Shown one piece after another: positions 1 through 7,812 of a DNA stretch of 10,702 nt. The position numbers and the translations under genes are program-made. Under the pieces are notes generated by a model. It did no database searches and was not told where the DNA came from. It saw only the letters and a list, made by a program, of their open reading frames with translations. The DNA lies in NCBI GenBank assembly GCA_020355985.1, contig CP070628.1, forward strand, positions 682,287 through 692,988, in the 5' to 3' direction. The stretch comes from Nitrospirota bacterium. Its GTDB lineage: Bacteria; Nitrospirota; Nitrospiria; Nitrospirales; UBA8639. The first letter of the stretch is position 1; every line of letters begins with the position of its first letter.

Positions 1-215
1 ATAGTTTTTTTTTAAAAAATAGGGATTTAATTGGTGCCTGTGAGAGGAAAAATCTATAGTTGGATATTAGTCCCCAAGAAGACTAAGGAAGGAACTTTAG
101 CGGAGTTAAACGCGGATTTGCACTACTTCTGTTAAGAATTACGGCTATTTCTTAAATAAAATTACATTTTATTCATTCCTTGACCATGTTAGATAAATTA
201 TATTCAAAAGGTTTT
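1..215. other. Non-coding left edge, downstream of nrdJ
   Basis: No gene was recognised in this stretch. It is AT-rich and lies just past the stop codon of nrdJ, which reads leftwards. Positions 5-13 are a run of nine T, which could be the U-tract of a terminator for a plus-strand gene lying left of the window, but the stem would be outside the sequence. An open stretch of about 34 codons from a GTG near position 35 has no convincing start signal and no recognisable protein. Confidence 0.5.
155..173 (-). terminator. Weak candidate transcription end for nrdJ
   Basis: Two perfect 8-bp arms (AATAAAAT and ATTTTATT) flank a 3-nt loop about 43 nt beyond the nrdJ stop codon. The stem is made only of A and T and no clear U-tract follows on the minus strand. 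It may stop transcription poorly or simply be a chance palindrome in AT-rich DNA. No better terminator was seen on this side. Confidence 0.25.
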
Positions 216-3200
216 TCATGAGCATCCGTTTGTGGCGCCGCAGTTATCGCACTTGAGGCACATGCCGTTGCGGACCATCTTAAATTGCTTGCATTCCGGG
301 CAGGGATCGCCTTCATATCCTTTTTGCCGGGCTTCCTGTACTTCAGTGATGGTGACCGTTTCGCGTTGCATTTCTACCTTTCTGGCGACTCGACCCTGTT
401 CACCGTTTTTTCCCTTACCATTCTCTGAAGATCGGCGAGAGGGAAAGACTTCAGAACTGATGGAGGTTGAACTCAAGGAACGAGGATCGACCAAGTCTTC
501 GCCATCTTCTTCCTCGGTGTCGGTTTGTTTCTTGAGCGCATCGACACGAAGGTCTTCCGGGGCCACTTGTTCCAAGTCGTGCCTTCCGAGATAGGTGATG
601 GCCATTTCACGGAAAATATAATCGATAATCGACGTGGACATTTTAATACGGTTGTTGAGCTTCACCGGGCCATTCGGCTCAAAACGCGTAAACAAAAAGG
701 CATCCACGAACTCTTCAAGTGGGACACCATGTTGCAGCCCGAGAGAGATTGCGATAGCAAAACAATTCATGAGGCTGCGGAACGCAGCGCCCTCTTTGTG
801 CATATCCAGGAAAATTTCTCCGAGAGTGCCGTCTTCGTATTCGCCTGTTCGTAAATAAATCTTATGTCCTCCGACGATGGCTTTTTGGGTATAGCCGCCA
901 CGGCGTGTTGGGAGAGGGCGACGTTTGGCTAAGTAGCGAACAAGCACGCGGGAGGCCGCTTGCTTCGCAACCGTTTGGACCTGTTCGGCTTGAGAAGAGG
1001 TATCGCTCCAGTCGCTCACGCTATTTAGCGGCTGACTGAGTTTGGACCCATCTCGATACAAGGCGACGGCCTTTAGCATGGAGGTCCAGGATGTCATGTA
1101 GGCGTCTTTGACAGAGTCCACCGAGGCATCGGCTGGCATGTTGATGGTTTTGCTGATCGCACCACTGATAAAAGGCTGGGCAGCGGCCATCATTCGAATA
1201 TGGGCTGAAGGAAGAATAAAGCGTTGGCCCAATCGTCCGCATCGGTTGGCACAGTCGAAAATAGAAAGGTGTTCCGGTTTGAGGTGTGGAGCGCCTTCTA
1301 CGGTCATAGTGCCGCAGCAGAAATCTGTCGCAGCAAGGATTTCTTCTTGTGTAAAGCCAAGATGTTGAAGGATATTCAATTGAGGGTTTTGGATCTGCGC
1401 TTCAGAGAGTCCTAATTTTTCCCGGCAAAACTCTTCTCCCAAGGTCCATTTATTGAAGGCGAACTGCATATCAAAGGCCCCATCCAAGGTCGATTCGATT
1501 CGTTCGAGAGCGGTTCGATCAAACCCTTTGGCTTGTAAGGTCTCATGGTTAATAAATGGTGCTTGTTTGAGCGTGCGAGTGCCGGTGGCATGAGTAATGA
1601 TATCTTGAATCTGGGTAGGGCTATAACCTAGATTGCGTAAGGCCGGTGGTAAGCTTTGGTTGATAATTTTAAAATAACCGCCACCAGCTAGTTTCTTAAA
1701 TTTGACTAATGCAAAGTCGGGCTCAATGCCGGTGGTGTCGCAATCCATAACCAAACCAATCGTACCGGTAGGTGCGATCACCGTCGCTTGGGCATTGCGA
1801 TACCCATATTTTTCTCCTAGTTCCAATGCACGATCCCACGACTGCTGGGCGGCTTTGAGTAAATCGTCAGGGCATTGATCGGCTTGAATGCTTCTTGTGA
1901 GGATGGTGAGCCCTTCATAATCGTCGGACTGGCCGTCGTAAGTGGCCCGTTGATGATTTCGCATCACACGCAGCATAGATTCCGCATTACGGGGATAGGC
2001 GTTAAAGGGGCCTAATTCCTTAGCCATTTCCGCTGAGGTGGCGTAGGATTCTCCGGTCATTAAGGCCGTAATAGCGCCGCACCAGGCCAGGGCTTGTGGG
2101 TCGTCATAGGGAATTCCCAATTTCATGAGTATTGAGCCAAGGTTGGCGTAGCCAAGTCCAAGGGTACGGAAGGAGAAACTTTTCTCGGCGATGGCTCGAC
2201 TGGGGAATCCGGCCATGAGTACGCTAATTTCCAGGACGATGGTCCATAATCGGACGCCATGACGGAATCCTTCAATATCAAACTGACCTTCAGGCGTCAG
2301 AAAGCGACCGAGATTCAGTGAGGCCAGATTACAGGCCGTATCGTCTAAGAACATGTATTCACTGCAGGGATTGGAGGCGTTGATTCTTCCATCCTGCGGG
2401 CAGGTATGCCATTCTTTGATGGTGGTGTCGTATTGAATACCCGGGTCGGCGCAAATCCAAGCTGCCCAGGCAATTCGGTCCCAGAGGTCCTTGGCAGGTA
2501 TGGTCTTGTAGACAGCTCCGTCAGTACGGCGGGTCAAGGTCCAATCGCCGCCGGACTTAAGGGCCTCAAAAAATTCATTGGGCACACGGATGCTGTTATT
2601 GGAGTTTTGCCCTGAGACGGTTTGGTAGGCTTTGCTATCCCAATTGGTATCGTATTCATGAAAGACAAAATGGGTGAAGCCTTCTTGGGCATAGTTGAAC
2701 ATACGTTGAATGTATGGTTCTGGGACAGAGACTTCACGGGCCGCTTGAATGGCCTCTCGTAATGCGGAGTTTTGGCGTGGATTGATTTCGATCTGCGTGT
2801 TGCCGTCAGCCTTGGAAAGGTGACAAGCCTGTAAGATTTGGTTGAGATGGCGTGCACAAACTTTTGACCCCGTGACCATAGCAGCCACTTTTTGTTCTTC
2901 TACGACTTTCCAATCAATAAATTCTTCGATATCAGGGTGATCGAGGTCTAGGCAGACCATTTTTGCCGCTCGCCTGGTTGTTCCTCCCGATTTAATAGCC
3001 CCGGCCGCGCGATCTCCAATTTTAAGAAAAGACATGAGTCCGGAGGATCGTCCGCCCCCGGACAAGGCTTCTCCGGCGGCTCGTAGTTTGGAGAAATTGG
3101 TCCCGGTGCCGGAGCCATACTTGAATAGCCTGGCTTCCCGAACCCACAGGTCCATAATTCCGCCTTCGTTAACTAAATCATCAGAGATGGCTTGGATGAA

Positions 3201-3749
3201 ACAGGCATGGACTTGTGGACGTTCATAGGCATTGCGCGCTTGTTTGACGCGGTGGGTATTCGGGTCCACATAGAAATGGCCTTGTGATGGACCGGATAAT
3301 CCGTAAGCAAAGTGTAGCCCGGTATTAAACCATTGCGGCGAATTAGGCGCGGCCATTTGCCAAGCCAACATGTAACTCAGTTCATCCTCAAAGGCTTGAG
3401 CATCTTCGGATGAGTCAAAATAATTGTGGTTTTTGCCCCAATCGGCCCAGCATCCTGCAAGGCGGTGAAAGACTTGTCGGGCATCTCGTTCACCGCCAAG
3501 AAGGGGACCCCCCTTTTCGTTGAGAAGTGGTTTGCCTTCTTCGTCATATTGAGGCACGCCTGCCTTGCGAAAATATTTTTGCGCTAAAATATCAATAGCC
3601 AACTGAGACCAATGTTCCGGAGCTTGAATGTTTTCTTGATGAAAGACGGCTGAACCATCAGGGTTTCTGATTTCCGAAGATCGGGCAGAAAAGGAAATGG
3701 TCTGATACGGGCTTTCCCCAGATTTTGTAAATCGACGCTCAATTTTCAT
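216..3749 (-). CDS. nrdJ: Class II (adenosylcobalamin-dependent) ribonucleotide reductase
   Basis: NrdJ reduces ribonucleotides to deoxyribonucleotides in the cytoplasm, using adenosylcobalamin to make a thiyl radical. In this 1177-residue protein the catalytic triad is visible as N460, C462 and E464 in NPCSE, with C473 eleven residues on and C183 in HACF. This spacing matches the Thermotoga class II enzyme, where the last two form the reducible disulfide pair. PTGTIG is at 660-665. Residues about 945-1060 form a TSCPD-type domain. A serine-rich, acidic linker (about 1075-1120) leads to a cysteine tail (C1150, C1153, C1164, C1167, C1170, C1176), expected to re-reduce the active site or bind metal. 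The ATG is preceded by AAAGGAGA at good spacing. The gene stands alone, with a long leader and NrdR-like operators upstream. No class I subunits are present. Identification is very secure; the tail's exact role is inferred from the family. Confidence 0.97.
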   Translation of the reverse strand: MKIERRFTKSGESPYQTISFSARSSEIRNPDGSAVFHQENIQAPEHWSQLAIDILAQKYFRKAGVPQYDEEGKPLLNEKGGPLLGGERDARQVFHRLAGCWADWGKNHNYFDSSEDAQAFEDELSYMLAWQMAAPNSPQWFNTGLHFAYGLSGPSQGHFYVDPNTHRVKQARNAYERPQVHACFIQAISDDLVNEGGIMDLWVREARLFKYGSGTGTNFSKLRAAGEALSGGGRSSGLMSFLKIGDRAAGAIKSGGTTRRAAKMVCLDLDHPDIEEFIDWKVVEEQKVAAMVTGSKVCARHLNQILQACHLSKADGNTQIEINPRQNSALREAIQAAREVSVPEPYIQRMFNYAQEGFTHFVFHEYDTNWDSKAYQTVSGQNSNNSIRVPNEFFEALKSGGDWTLTRRTDGAVYKTIPAKDLWDRIAWAAWICADPGIQYDTTIKEWHTCPQDGRINASNPCSEYMFLDDTACNLASLNLGRFLTPEGQFDIEGFRHGVRLWTIVLEISVLMAGFPSRAIAEKSFSFRTLGLGYANLGSILMKLGIPYDDPQALAWCGAITALMTGESYATSAEMAKELGPFNAYPRNAESMLRVMRNHQRATYDGQSDDYEGLTILTRSIQADQCPDDLLKAAQQSWDRALELGEKYGYRNAQATVIAPTGTIGLVMDCDTTGIEPDFALVKFKKLAGGGYFKIINQSLPPALRNLGYSPTQIQDIITHATGTRTLKQAPFINHETLQAKGFDRTALERIESTLDGAFDMQFAFNKWTLGEEFCREKLGLSEAQIQNPQLNILQHLGFTQEEILAATDFCCGTMTVEGAPHLKPEHLSIFDCANRCGRLGQRFILPSAHIRMMAAAQPFISGAISKTINMPADASVDSVKDAYMTSWTSMLKAVALYRDGSKLSQPLNSVSDWSDTSSQAEQVQTVAKQAASRVLVRYLAKRRPLPTRRGGYTQKAIVGGHKIYLRTGEYEDGTLGEIFLDMHKEGAAFRSLMNCFAIAISLGLQHGVPLEEFVDAFLFTRFEPNGPVKLNNRIKMSTSIIDYIFREMAITYLGRHDLEQVAPEDLRVDALKKQTDTEEEDGEDLVDPRSLSSTSISSEVFPSRRSSENGKGKNGEQGRVARKVEMQRETVTITEVQEARQKGYEGDPCPECKQFKMVRNGMCLKCDNCGATNGCS

Positions 3750-3886
3750 GAAAAGTCTCCTTTAGAAGACACGAAAACACCGTGGGGTATTTCCATCGGT
3801 CATCATGGTTGCCGCTAACCCTGTTGATTGCTGTTGTTTCTGATTTTCAGGCTTGTGCCAATCCGTTTGGCTGGGTCAAGGATAAT

Positions 3887-3915
3887 AAAAAAAGAGCATA
3901 TACAGGATTATGCTC
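3887..3915 (-). terminator. Terminator-like hairpin inside the nrdJ leader
   Basis: Read on the minus strand, a perfect 7-bp stem (GAGCATA paired with TATGCTC) with an 8-nt loop is followed at once by seven T. This is the layout of an intrinsic terminator. It lies about 160 nt after the proposed nrdJ start point and about 140 nt before the nrdJ ATG, so it could act as an attenuator. The stem is only moderately GC-rich, so its strength is uncertain. Confidence 0.5.
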
Positions 3916-4056
3916 CTTTCAAGACCCGTTTTGGCGAGGCATTCATTCAGGATTTCTGAACAGAATATCAAGCCTCCATATATATTAGACATTCACAAGC
4001 CATAGAAAAACTGAAAACATTCAGAAAAAAACAGGAAAATAAGACCGGAAGAAATA

Positions 4057-4072
4057 ATTGGATAAATCCAAT
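4057..4072 (-). promoter_or_regulatory. 5'-terminal hairpin of the nrdJ leader RNA
   Basis: Perfect 6-bp arms (ATTGGA and TCCAAT) with a 4-nt loop lie a few nucleotides downstream of the predicted nrdJ transcription start. A hairpin at the very 5' end can protect an mRNA from decay; that role is inferred from position only. Confidence 0.3.
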
Positions 4073-4075
4073 GAC

Positions 4076-4091
4076 CCACAATCTATAGAGG
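4076..4091. promoter_or_regulatory. NrdR-box-like palindrome 1
   Basis: About 12 of 16 positions match the NrdR-box consensus ACACWATATMTTGTGT when read on the minus strand. It covers the proposed -10 element and start point of nrdJ. NrdR is the ATP/dATP-sensing repressor of ribonucleotide reductase genes in most bacteria. This box is 32 bp from the second one, start to start. Confidence 0.5.
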
Positions 4092-4108
4092 ATGATAAAA
4101 TTTGTCAA
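4082..4108 (-). promoter_or_regulatory. Putative sigma70-type promoter of nrdJ
   Basis: On the minus strand a perfect TTGACA lies at 4103-4108. A -10-like TATAGA lies at 4082-4087 after a 15-bp spacer; TAGATT at 4080-4085 gives a 17-bp spacer instead. Either places the start point near 4073-4075 and gives nrdJ a leader of about 325 nt. The -35 is ideal, but the -10 matches only four of six bases. The overlap with two NrdR-like boxes supports the assignment. Confidence 0.5.
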
Positions 4109-4123
4109 CACTAAATGTTGTAA
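4108..4123. promoter_or_regulatory. NrdR-box-like palindrome 2
   Basis: About 12 of 16 positions match the NrdR consensus on the plus strand, and the core is an imperfect palindrome with CAACA and TGTTG arms. It abuts the -35 element of the putative nrdJ promoter. Paired boxes about three helical turns apart are the usual NrdR operator layout, which this pair reproduces. Confidence 0.5.
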
Positions 4124-4398
4124 AACTTAGTTGAAATATGGGGATTTATGTGAAGAACTTGTGAGTTGAAAAAACTTGAATATTGCTGCGGAGTTGAGAG
4201 GGAAAATGCCAAGTTATCAACAGTTGAAATGTTTGTGAATGTGGGTTATGCACATGAGGAGCGGTGAGGTAAATATTTTTTATGAATTGGGAGAGTCGAA
4301 ATTGTCCTGAGCGTTGCGGCATTCAGGAGCATTTGCCGGAAAAAGCGGGATCAAAGATGGGTAATTGTGGATATGTGAGGGCGTTTCGAGCCATCTTT

Positions 4399-4407
4399 TG
4401 ATATAAC
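4399..4407 (+). promoter_or_regulatory. Extended -10 promoter for the small membrane protein gene
   Basis: TGATATAAC fits an extended -10 element (TGN followed by TATAAC, five of six consensus bases). No good -35 element is visible, as is common for extended -10 promoters. The predicted start, near 4413-4415, would give a leader of about 80 nt. Confidence 0.35.
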
Positions 4408-4409
4408 GC

Positions 4410-4440
4410 CCTGTTTTCTCGCAGGGAGAGAGGAAACAGG
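4410..4440 (+). promoter_or_regulatory. 5' leader hairpin
   Basis: CCTGTTT (4410-4416) pairs with AAACAGG (4434-4440), and an inner TCTC/GAGA helix continues the stem past a small bulge. No T-run follows, so it is not an intrinsic terminator. It lies at the predicted 5' end of the message for the downstream small membrane protein and could influence its stability. Confidence 0.35.
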
Positions 4441-4496
4441 AGTACTATCAAATACGACCAGTTATTTCATTTTTTATTTTACCAAGGAGTGGGTCA

Positions 4497-4787
4497 ATGT
4501 ATGTATGGAGCAAACGGTTGGTTATAGGTTTATTGGTAGCGTTCGTTATGCTGGAAAGCCTCTTTTTTTTCATGACTGGGGGTGCTGCTGAGAGTCAATT
4601 GTATGTTCGGACGACTCAATGGATTACTGTCAATTACGTTTTGCTGGTTATTTGGATTTTTGTTTGGATGATTGATCAGGCCCGAGTCCGAGGGAAAAAT
4701 GTGTGGCTGTGGTTGCTGCCTTATATCATTTGTCCACTTCCAACGTTAGTCGCCTTCATTCTTATGCTACAGCGTCGAGTGGCCTAA
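4497..4787 (+). CDS. Small three-helix membrane protein of unknown function
   Basis: The family was not recognised. The 96-residue product has three hydrophobic stretches likely to cross the membrane, at about residues 8-27, 41-60 and 70-90. Short basic turns follow (QARVRGK before the third helix, QRRVA at the end), suggesting the N-terminus faces the cytoplasm. The last half vaguely recalls small integral membrane proteins with a tryptophan-rich third helix followed by arginines, but no catalytic residues are visible. The start is well supported: AAGGAG ends 7 nt before the ATG, and an extended -10 promoter lies about 90 bp upstream. The gene diverges from nrdJ and converges on trkH with a 6-bp gap between stop codons, so it is probably transcribed alone. 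Gene reality is fairly secure; function is unknown. Confidence 0.75.
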   Translation: MYVWSKRLVIGLLVAFVMLESLFFFMTGGAAESQLYVRTTQWITVNYVLLVIWIFVWMIDQARVRGKNVWLWLLPYIICPLPTLVAFILMLQRRVA

Positions 4788-4793
4788 GCTATT

Positions 4794-6185
4794 TTATCCA
4801 ATCATGACACGAGACTGAGCATGTCGATAGGGTTTGTGGACAGAGGTTTTGACGGCAGACAATCCAATCAGCAGTGGGCCGAACCGTCCCACTAGCATTG
4901 AAAGCATAATCATGACTTTTCCAAAATCCGTCAGAAGTGCCGATAAGCTTCTCGTGTCTCCGTCGCCCAACGACATGCCGACAATACCCATTGCAGAGGT
5001 CACTTCGAACATCAGTGATAAAAAGGGCTGTGATTCGGTGGAAGTGAGGAGTAGTGTCATTCCCGTAATAAGGGCCAGGGCTAAAATTGTCAGGCACAGG
5101 GCTCGAGTAATCAAGTCTGGGGGAATGCGCCGGTGAAAAACTTCCACATCACTCTCTCGCCGTAGCAGGCTCCATATGGTCAGAAACACGATAGCGATAG
5201 TTGTTGTTTTAATCCCTCCAGACATGCTGCCCGGAGACCCACCGATAGCCATTAATATTAGTAAGAAATAGAGAGTGGGCTCCCGCATCTCTCCTAAGTT
5301 AAGGGTCGTAAACCCTGCAGTTCGTGACACTGCGTGAAAATAGGAAACGGTGAACGTGTCGCCAATGGAGAGAGGCTGCAATGTGGCTGGATTGTTCCAT
5401 TCCAGAATGGCAATCCCAAACATTCCAACGGCAATGAGAATTCCTGTCGTCGTGACCACAACTTTTGTATGTGTGCCGAAACGGAACCTGGTCCCACGAT
5501 AATTATCCAGAAAATCTTCAAAGACCAGAAATCCAATGCTCCCTAAGATAACCAAAGTGGTCACAATGACATTAATCGTCCAGTCAGTTTGAAAGGAAGT
5601 GAGGCTGTCAGAAAATAAGGCGAAGCCTGCGTTGTTAAACGCAGAGATAGCATGAAAGATGCCGTAATACGCAGCCGTATTCCACGGGTGATCTATGGCA
5701 AAACGAAGAGTGAGCAGAACGGCCCCAATCCCTTCAAGCGAAAAGGTAATAAGTGTCACCAGTTTCACAAATCGTACTAATCCTTGCATGTCCATCGTGC
5801 TCATGCTTTCTGAAAGCATCATGCGGTCGCGTAAGCCTAGGCGACGTCCTAGCATTAGCAGGATCAGCGTTGCCATCAAGGCATACCCCAGGCCCCCAAT
5901 TTGAATCAGGAACAGAATGACTCCTTGTCCAAAGGCTGTAAAATCTTGTGGGGTATCCATGACGATAAGGCCGGTCACACAGACGGCAGATGTGGCGGTA
6001 AATAGGGCGTCGATCAATCCAAGATGTGCGCCAGGTTTTGTTGCGAAGGGAAGCATCAACAAACAGCCACCCAGCACGATCAGCCCTATGGCAGCTATGG
6101 CCACGACTTGTCCCGGCAACAGGTGAATGCCCATGAAGCGGGAGATGAGGAGTTTCCCAAAACCGATATTCATGGCATTAAACAC
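4794..6185 (-). CDS. TrkH/KtrB-family potassium uptake channel subunit
   Basis: This is the membrane subunit of a Trk/Ktr-type potassium (or sodium-coupled potassium) uptake system, 463 residues and very hydrophobic. The four pore loops are visible, each with its filter glycine: TSAVCVTGL (about 65-73), SAFNNAGF (181-188), SRTAGFTT (287-294) and TSAMGIVGMS (396-405). The small-residue gating loop GGSPGSMSGG is at 315-324, and GRFGPL lies near the C-terminus. Length and loops resemble KtrB more than the longer E. coli TrkH. No TrkA/KtrA-type nucleotide-binding partner is in this window, so it must be encoded elsewhere. The start shown is a GTG; an ATG four codons in (6173) is equally possible, and neither has a clear ribosome binding site. 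Function is secure; the exact subfamily, ion coupling and start are less so. Confidence 0.93.
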   Translation of the reverse strand: MFNAMNIGFGKLLISRFMGIHLLPGQVVAIAAIGLIVLGGCLLMLPFATKPGAHLGLIDALFTATSAVCVTGLIVMDTPQDFTAFGQGVILFLIQIGGLGYALMATLILLMLGRRLGLRDRMMLSESMSTMDMQGLVRFVKLVTLITFSLEGIGAVLLTLRFAIDHPWNTAAYYGIFHAISAFNNAGFALFSDSLTSFQTDWTINVIVTTLVILGSIGFLVFEDFLDNYRGTRFRFGTHTKVVVTTTGILIAVGMFGIAILEWNNPATLQPLSIGDTFTVSYFHAVSRTAGFTTLNLGEMREPTLYFLLILMAIGGSPGSMSGGIKTTTIAIVFLTIWSLLRRESDVEVFHRRIPPDLITRALCLTILALALITGMTLLLTSTESQPFLSLMFEVTSAMGIVGMSLGDGDTRSLSALLTDFGKVMIMLSMLVGRFGPLLIGLSAVKTSVHKPYRHAQSRVMIG

Positions 6186-6301
6186 CGGAATCTGAGAAAA
6201 ATTGTTTGAAGGGAGTGGTGTTCAACATGACTGCTGGAAAAGGACTGGAGATGATGGTCTTATGACCATGCGCACGAGGTATGGTGAACAACAGTAGTAA
6301 G

Positions 6302-6372
6302 TCCAGAACTTCAACGAGGCTCGAATTTCCTTCGAGTTAAAACAATCCCAAAAAATACTAACACGTTCTGGA
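6302..6372. repeat. Nested inverted repeat upstream of mtaB
   Basis: TCCAGAAC (6302-6309) is perfectly complementary to GTTCTGGA (6365-6372). Inside lies a second perfect hairpin, CTCGAA (6320-6325) and TTCGAG (6331-6336) around a 5-nt loop. No T-run follows. It lies upstream of the mtaB promoter, so it would be in the mtaB RNA only if an earlier start exists; otherwise it may be a protein-binding site or part of a small RNA. Confidence 0.35.
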
Positions 6373-6400
6373 ATGAATGGGAACTGCAGGAATGGCGATC

Positions 6401-6429
6401 TTGTTGTCCGGAAAGGGCTTCTTTATAAT
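6401..6429 (+). promoter_or_regulatory. Sigma70-type promoter of mtaB-miaB
   Basis: TTGTTG (6401-6406) and a perfect TATAAT (6424-6429) are separated by the ideal 17 bp. The expected start point, about 6436-6437, is only 2-3 nt before the ATG at 6439. This argues against the longer reading frame from 6373 and suggests a leaderless or nearly leaderless message. Confidence 0.55.
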
Positions 6430-6438
6430 CTTGAAGGC

Positions 6439-7812
6439 ATGTCTACTTTGACGACTCAACAACGGCGGGTGGCGTTTTCGACGATAGGCTGTCGTCTCAA
6501 TCAAGCCGAAACTGCACTCTTGAAAGATGGATTCCGACGTCGTGGGTTTATGCCCGTTGAATATGGGCAAGAAACCGATGTTCTGGTTCTCAATTCATGT
6601 ACAGTCACCGAAGGGGCGGAGGCGGATTGTCGTCGGCTGGTTCGTCAGACCCTCCGGAAGTCTCCCAAGGCTTTTGTGGCTGTGACCGGATGTTATGCTC
6701 AGACTGGCTTGAATGTGCTTCGTCAAATTGAGGGCATCGATCTTATTGTTGGGAATCAATATAAAATGCAGTTGCCCGATATCCTGCCACCTATTTCACA
6801 ACAGGTTAAACAGGCGATGCCACGTGCCCATCATGAACGTATGGATTCTGATAATTTTTTATTGGAAGGAGTGGGGGATTATTCTACGACCCGAGCGAAT
6901 TTAAAAATTCAGGATGGCTGTCAATTCATGTGCGCTTTTTGTTTGATTCCCTTTGCGAGAGGTCGAGAACGAAGTCGGGTTGTCGATGATGCAGTTCGGG
7001 AAGCAGAGGGACTGGTCCAGAGAGGGCATCGTGAATTGGTGCTGACGGGCGTTAATATTGGCCGGTATCAGGATCAAGAGACCGATCTTTTGGGTCTAAT
7101 CACTCGGCTGGAAGCGATTGAGGGTTTGGAGCGTATCCGGATTTCCTCTATTGAGCCAACGACGATTCCAGAAGGGCTTCTGGAATACATGAAAACCTCG
7201 AGAAAGTTGTGTCGGTTTCTTCATGTCCCGTTGCAAAGCGGAGACAATGTCATTTTACGAACGATGAATCGACGGTATTCGGTTCAGGAGTATCAGGAGG
7301 CCATGGAATTGGCTCTTCGTATGATTCCTGATGTCTGTTTTGGCACAGATGTCATGGTAGGTTTTCCTGGAGAGGGGCAGACGGAATTTTCGAACACCCT
7401 CGCTTTCATTCAAAATCTGCCATTTGCGTACTTCCATGTCTTCAGCTATTCCTCACGACCTGGGACAGCCTCCACAAAAATGTCTGATACCGTGTCTCCA
7501 AAACGTATCAAGGAACGTAGCCGGACCCTACGCGAGCTTTCTCGGCAAAAACAGAAGACTTACCAACAACGATTTTTGGGTCACGAAATTTCCGTCTTGT
7601 TTGAAGATGAGGTGGATGGGGTTTGGTCTGGTTTAACGGACCATTATATTCGTGTAGATGTGCGTTCCTCTCTGGATCTCAAAAACACTGTTCAATCGGT
7701 TGTCGCTACAGGGGTCATGTCTGATCGCGTTGTCGGTATCCTGAATCCGCTGTCCCACCGTCCTCCTAACCAGCATCAAGGCCTTGCGGTTATTCAAAGC
7801 AGGAACGCATGA
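6439..7812 (+). CDS. mtaB: tRNA threonylcarbamoyladenosine (t6A37) methylthiotransferase MtaB
   Basis: MtaB is a radical-SAM enzyme that adds a methylthio group to t6A at position 37 of tRNAs reading ANN codons, giving ms2t6A. From the ATG at 6439 the product has 457 residues. The N-terminal methylthiotransferase domain carries auxiliary-cluster cysteines C18 (GCRLNQ), C54 (NSCTVT) and C85 (GCYAQ). The radical-SAM CxxxCxxC follows at C161, C165 and C168, then RGRERSR, and a degenerate TRAM domain at about 381-434 that should bind tRNA. The GCRLNQAE signature favours MtaB over MiaB or RimO. The frame is open back to an ATG at 6373, but a strong promoter lies within that extension and homologues begin close to the VAF-GC motif, so 6439 is preferred. 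GAAGG just before this ATG is too close to serve as a normal ribosome binding site. It overlaps miaB by 4 bp. Confidence 0.9.
   Translation: MSTLTTQQRRVAFSTIGCRLNQAETALLKDGFRRRGFMPVEYGQETDVLVLNSCTVTEGAEADCRRLVRQTLRKSPKAFVAVTGCYAQTGLNVLRQIEGIDLIVGNQYKMQLPDILPPISQQVKQAMPRAHHERMDSDNFLLEGVGDYSTTRANLKIQDGCQFMCAFCLIPFARGRERSRVVDDAVREAEGLVQRGHRELVLTGVNIGRYQDQETDLLGLITRLEAIEGLERIRISSIEPTTIPEGLLEYMKTSRKLCRFLHVPLQSGDNVILRTMNRRYSVQEYQEAMELALRMIPDVCFGTDVMVGFPGEGQTEFSNTLAFIQNLPFAYFHVFSYSSRPGTASTKMSDTVSPKRIKERSRTLRELSRQKQKTYQQRFLGHEISVLFEDEVDGVWSGLTDHYIRVDVRSSLDLKNTVQSVVATGVMSDRVVGILNPLSHRPPNQHQGLAVIQSRNA

Larger units (their letters stand above)
3750..4496. other. Long divergent control region between nrdJ and a small membrane protein gene
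   Basis: This 747-bp AT-rich stretch holds no convincing gene. Facing left it carries the putative nrdJ promoter, two NrdR-like palindromes and a leader of about 325 nt with several hairpins, including one at 3857-3871 with GCCAA and TTGGC arms. Facing right it carries an extended -10 promoter and a 5' hairpin. The middle (about 4125-4380) has only scattered DnaA-box-like words. No cobalamin riboswitch was recognised: its conserved B12-box sequence was looked for by eye on the minus strand and not found. A 68-codon plus-strand reading frame starting with GTG at 3782 was judged spurious. Confidence 0.6.
6186..6438. other. Divergent trkH-mtaB intergenic region
   Basis: No gene was recognised here, although the mtaB frame is open back to an ATG at 6373. 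The region holds a perfect hairpin at 6254-6269 (ATGGTC and GACCAT arms, 4-nt loop), a nested inverted repeat at 6302-6372, and the mtaB promoter at 6401-6429. No convincing promoter was found for trkH on the minus strand. Confidence 0.5.

Noticed and set aside
32..136. Short plus-strand frame at the left edge, about 34 codons
   Set aside because: It has only TTG or GTG starts, no ribosome binding site and no recognisable product, so it is probably chance.
3853..3875. Sigma54-like promoter (GGCAC followed by a TG) on the minus strand before nrdJ
   Set aside because: The -12 GC dinucleotide is missing at the required spacing.
3782..3988. Plus-strand 68-codon frame with a hydrophobic N-terminus resembling a signal peptide
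   Set aside because: It has a GTG start without a ribosome binding site, lies across the nrdJ leader and its terminator-like hairpin, and has no recognisable mature domain.
3750..4075. Cobalamin riboswitch upstream of nrdJ
   Set aside because: Expected for some B12-dependent genes, but no B12-box-like sequence or matching core could be seen on the minus strand. A covariance search could still overturn this.
6373..6438. Longer N-terminus for mtaB starting at the ATG at 6373
   Set aside because: A consensus promoter lies inside it, the 22 added residues are not family-like, and no clear ribosome binding site precedes it.
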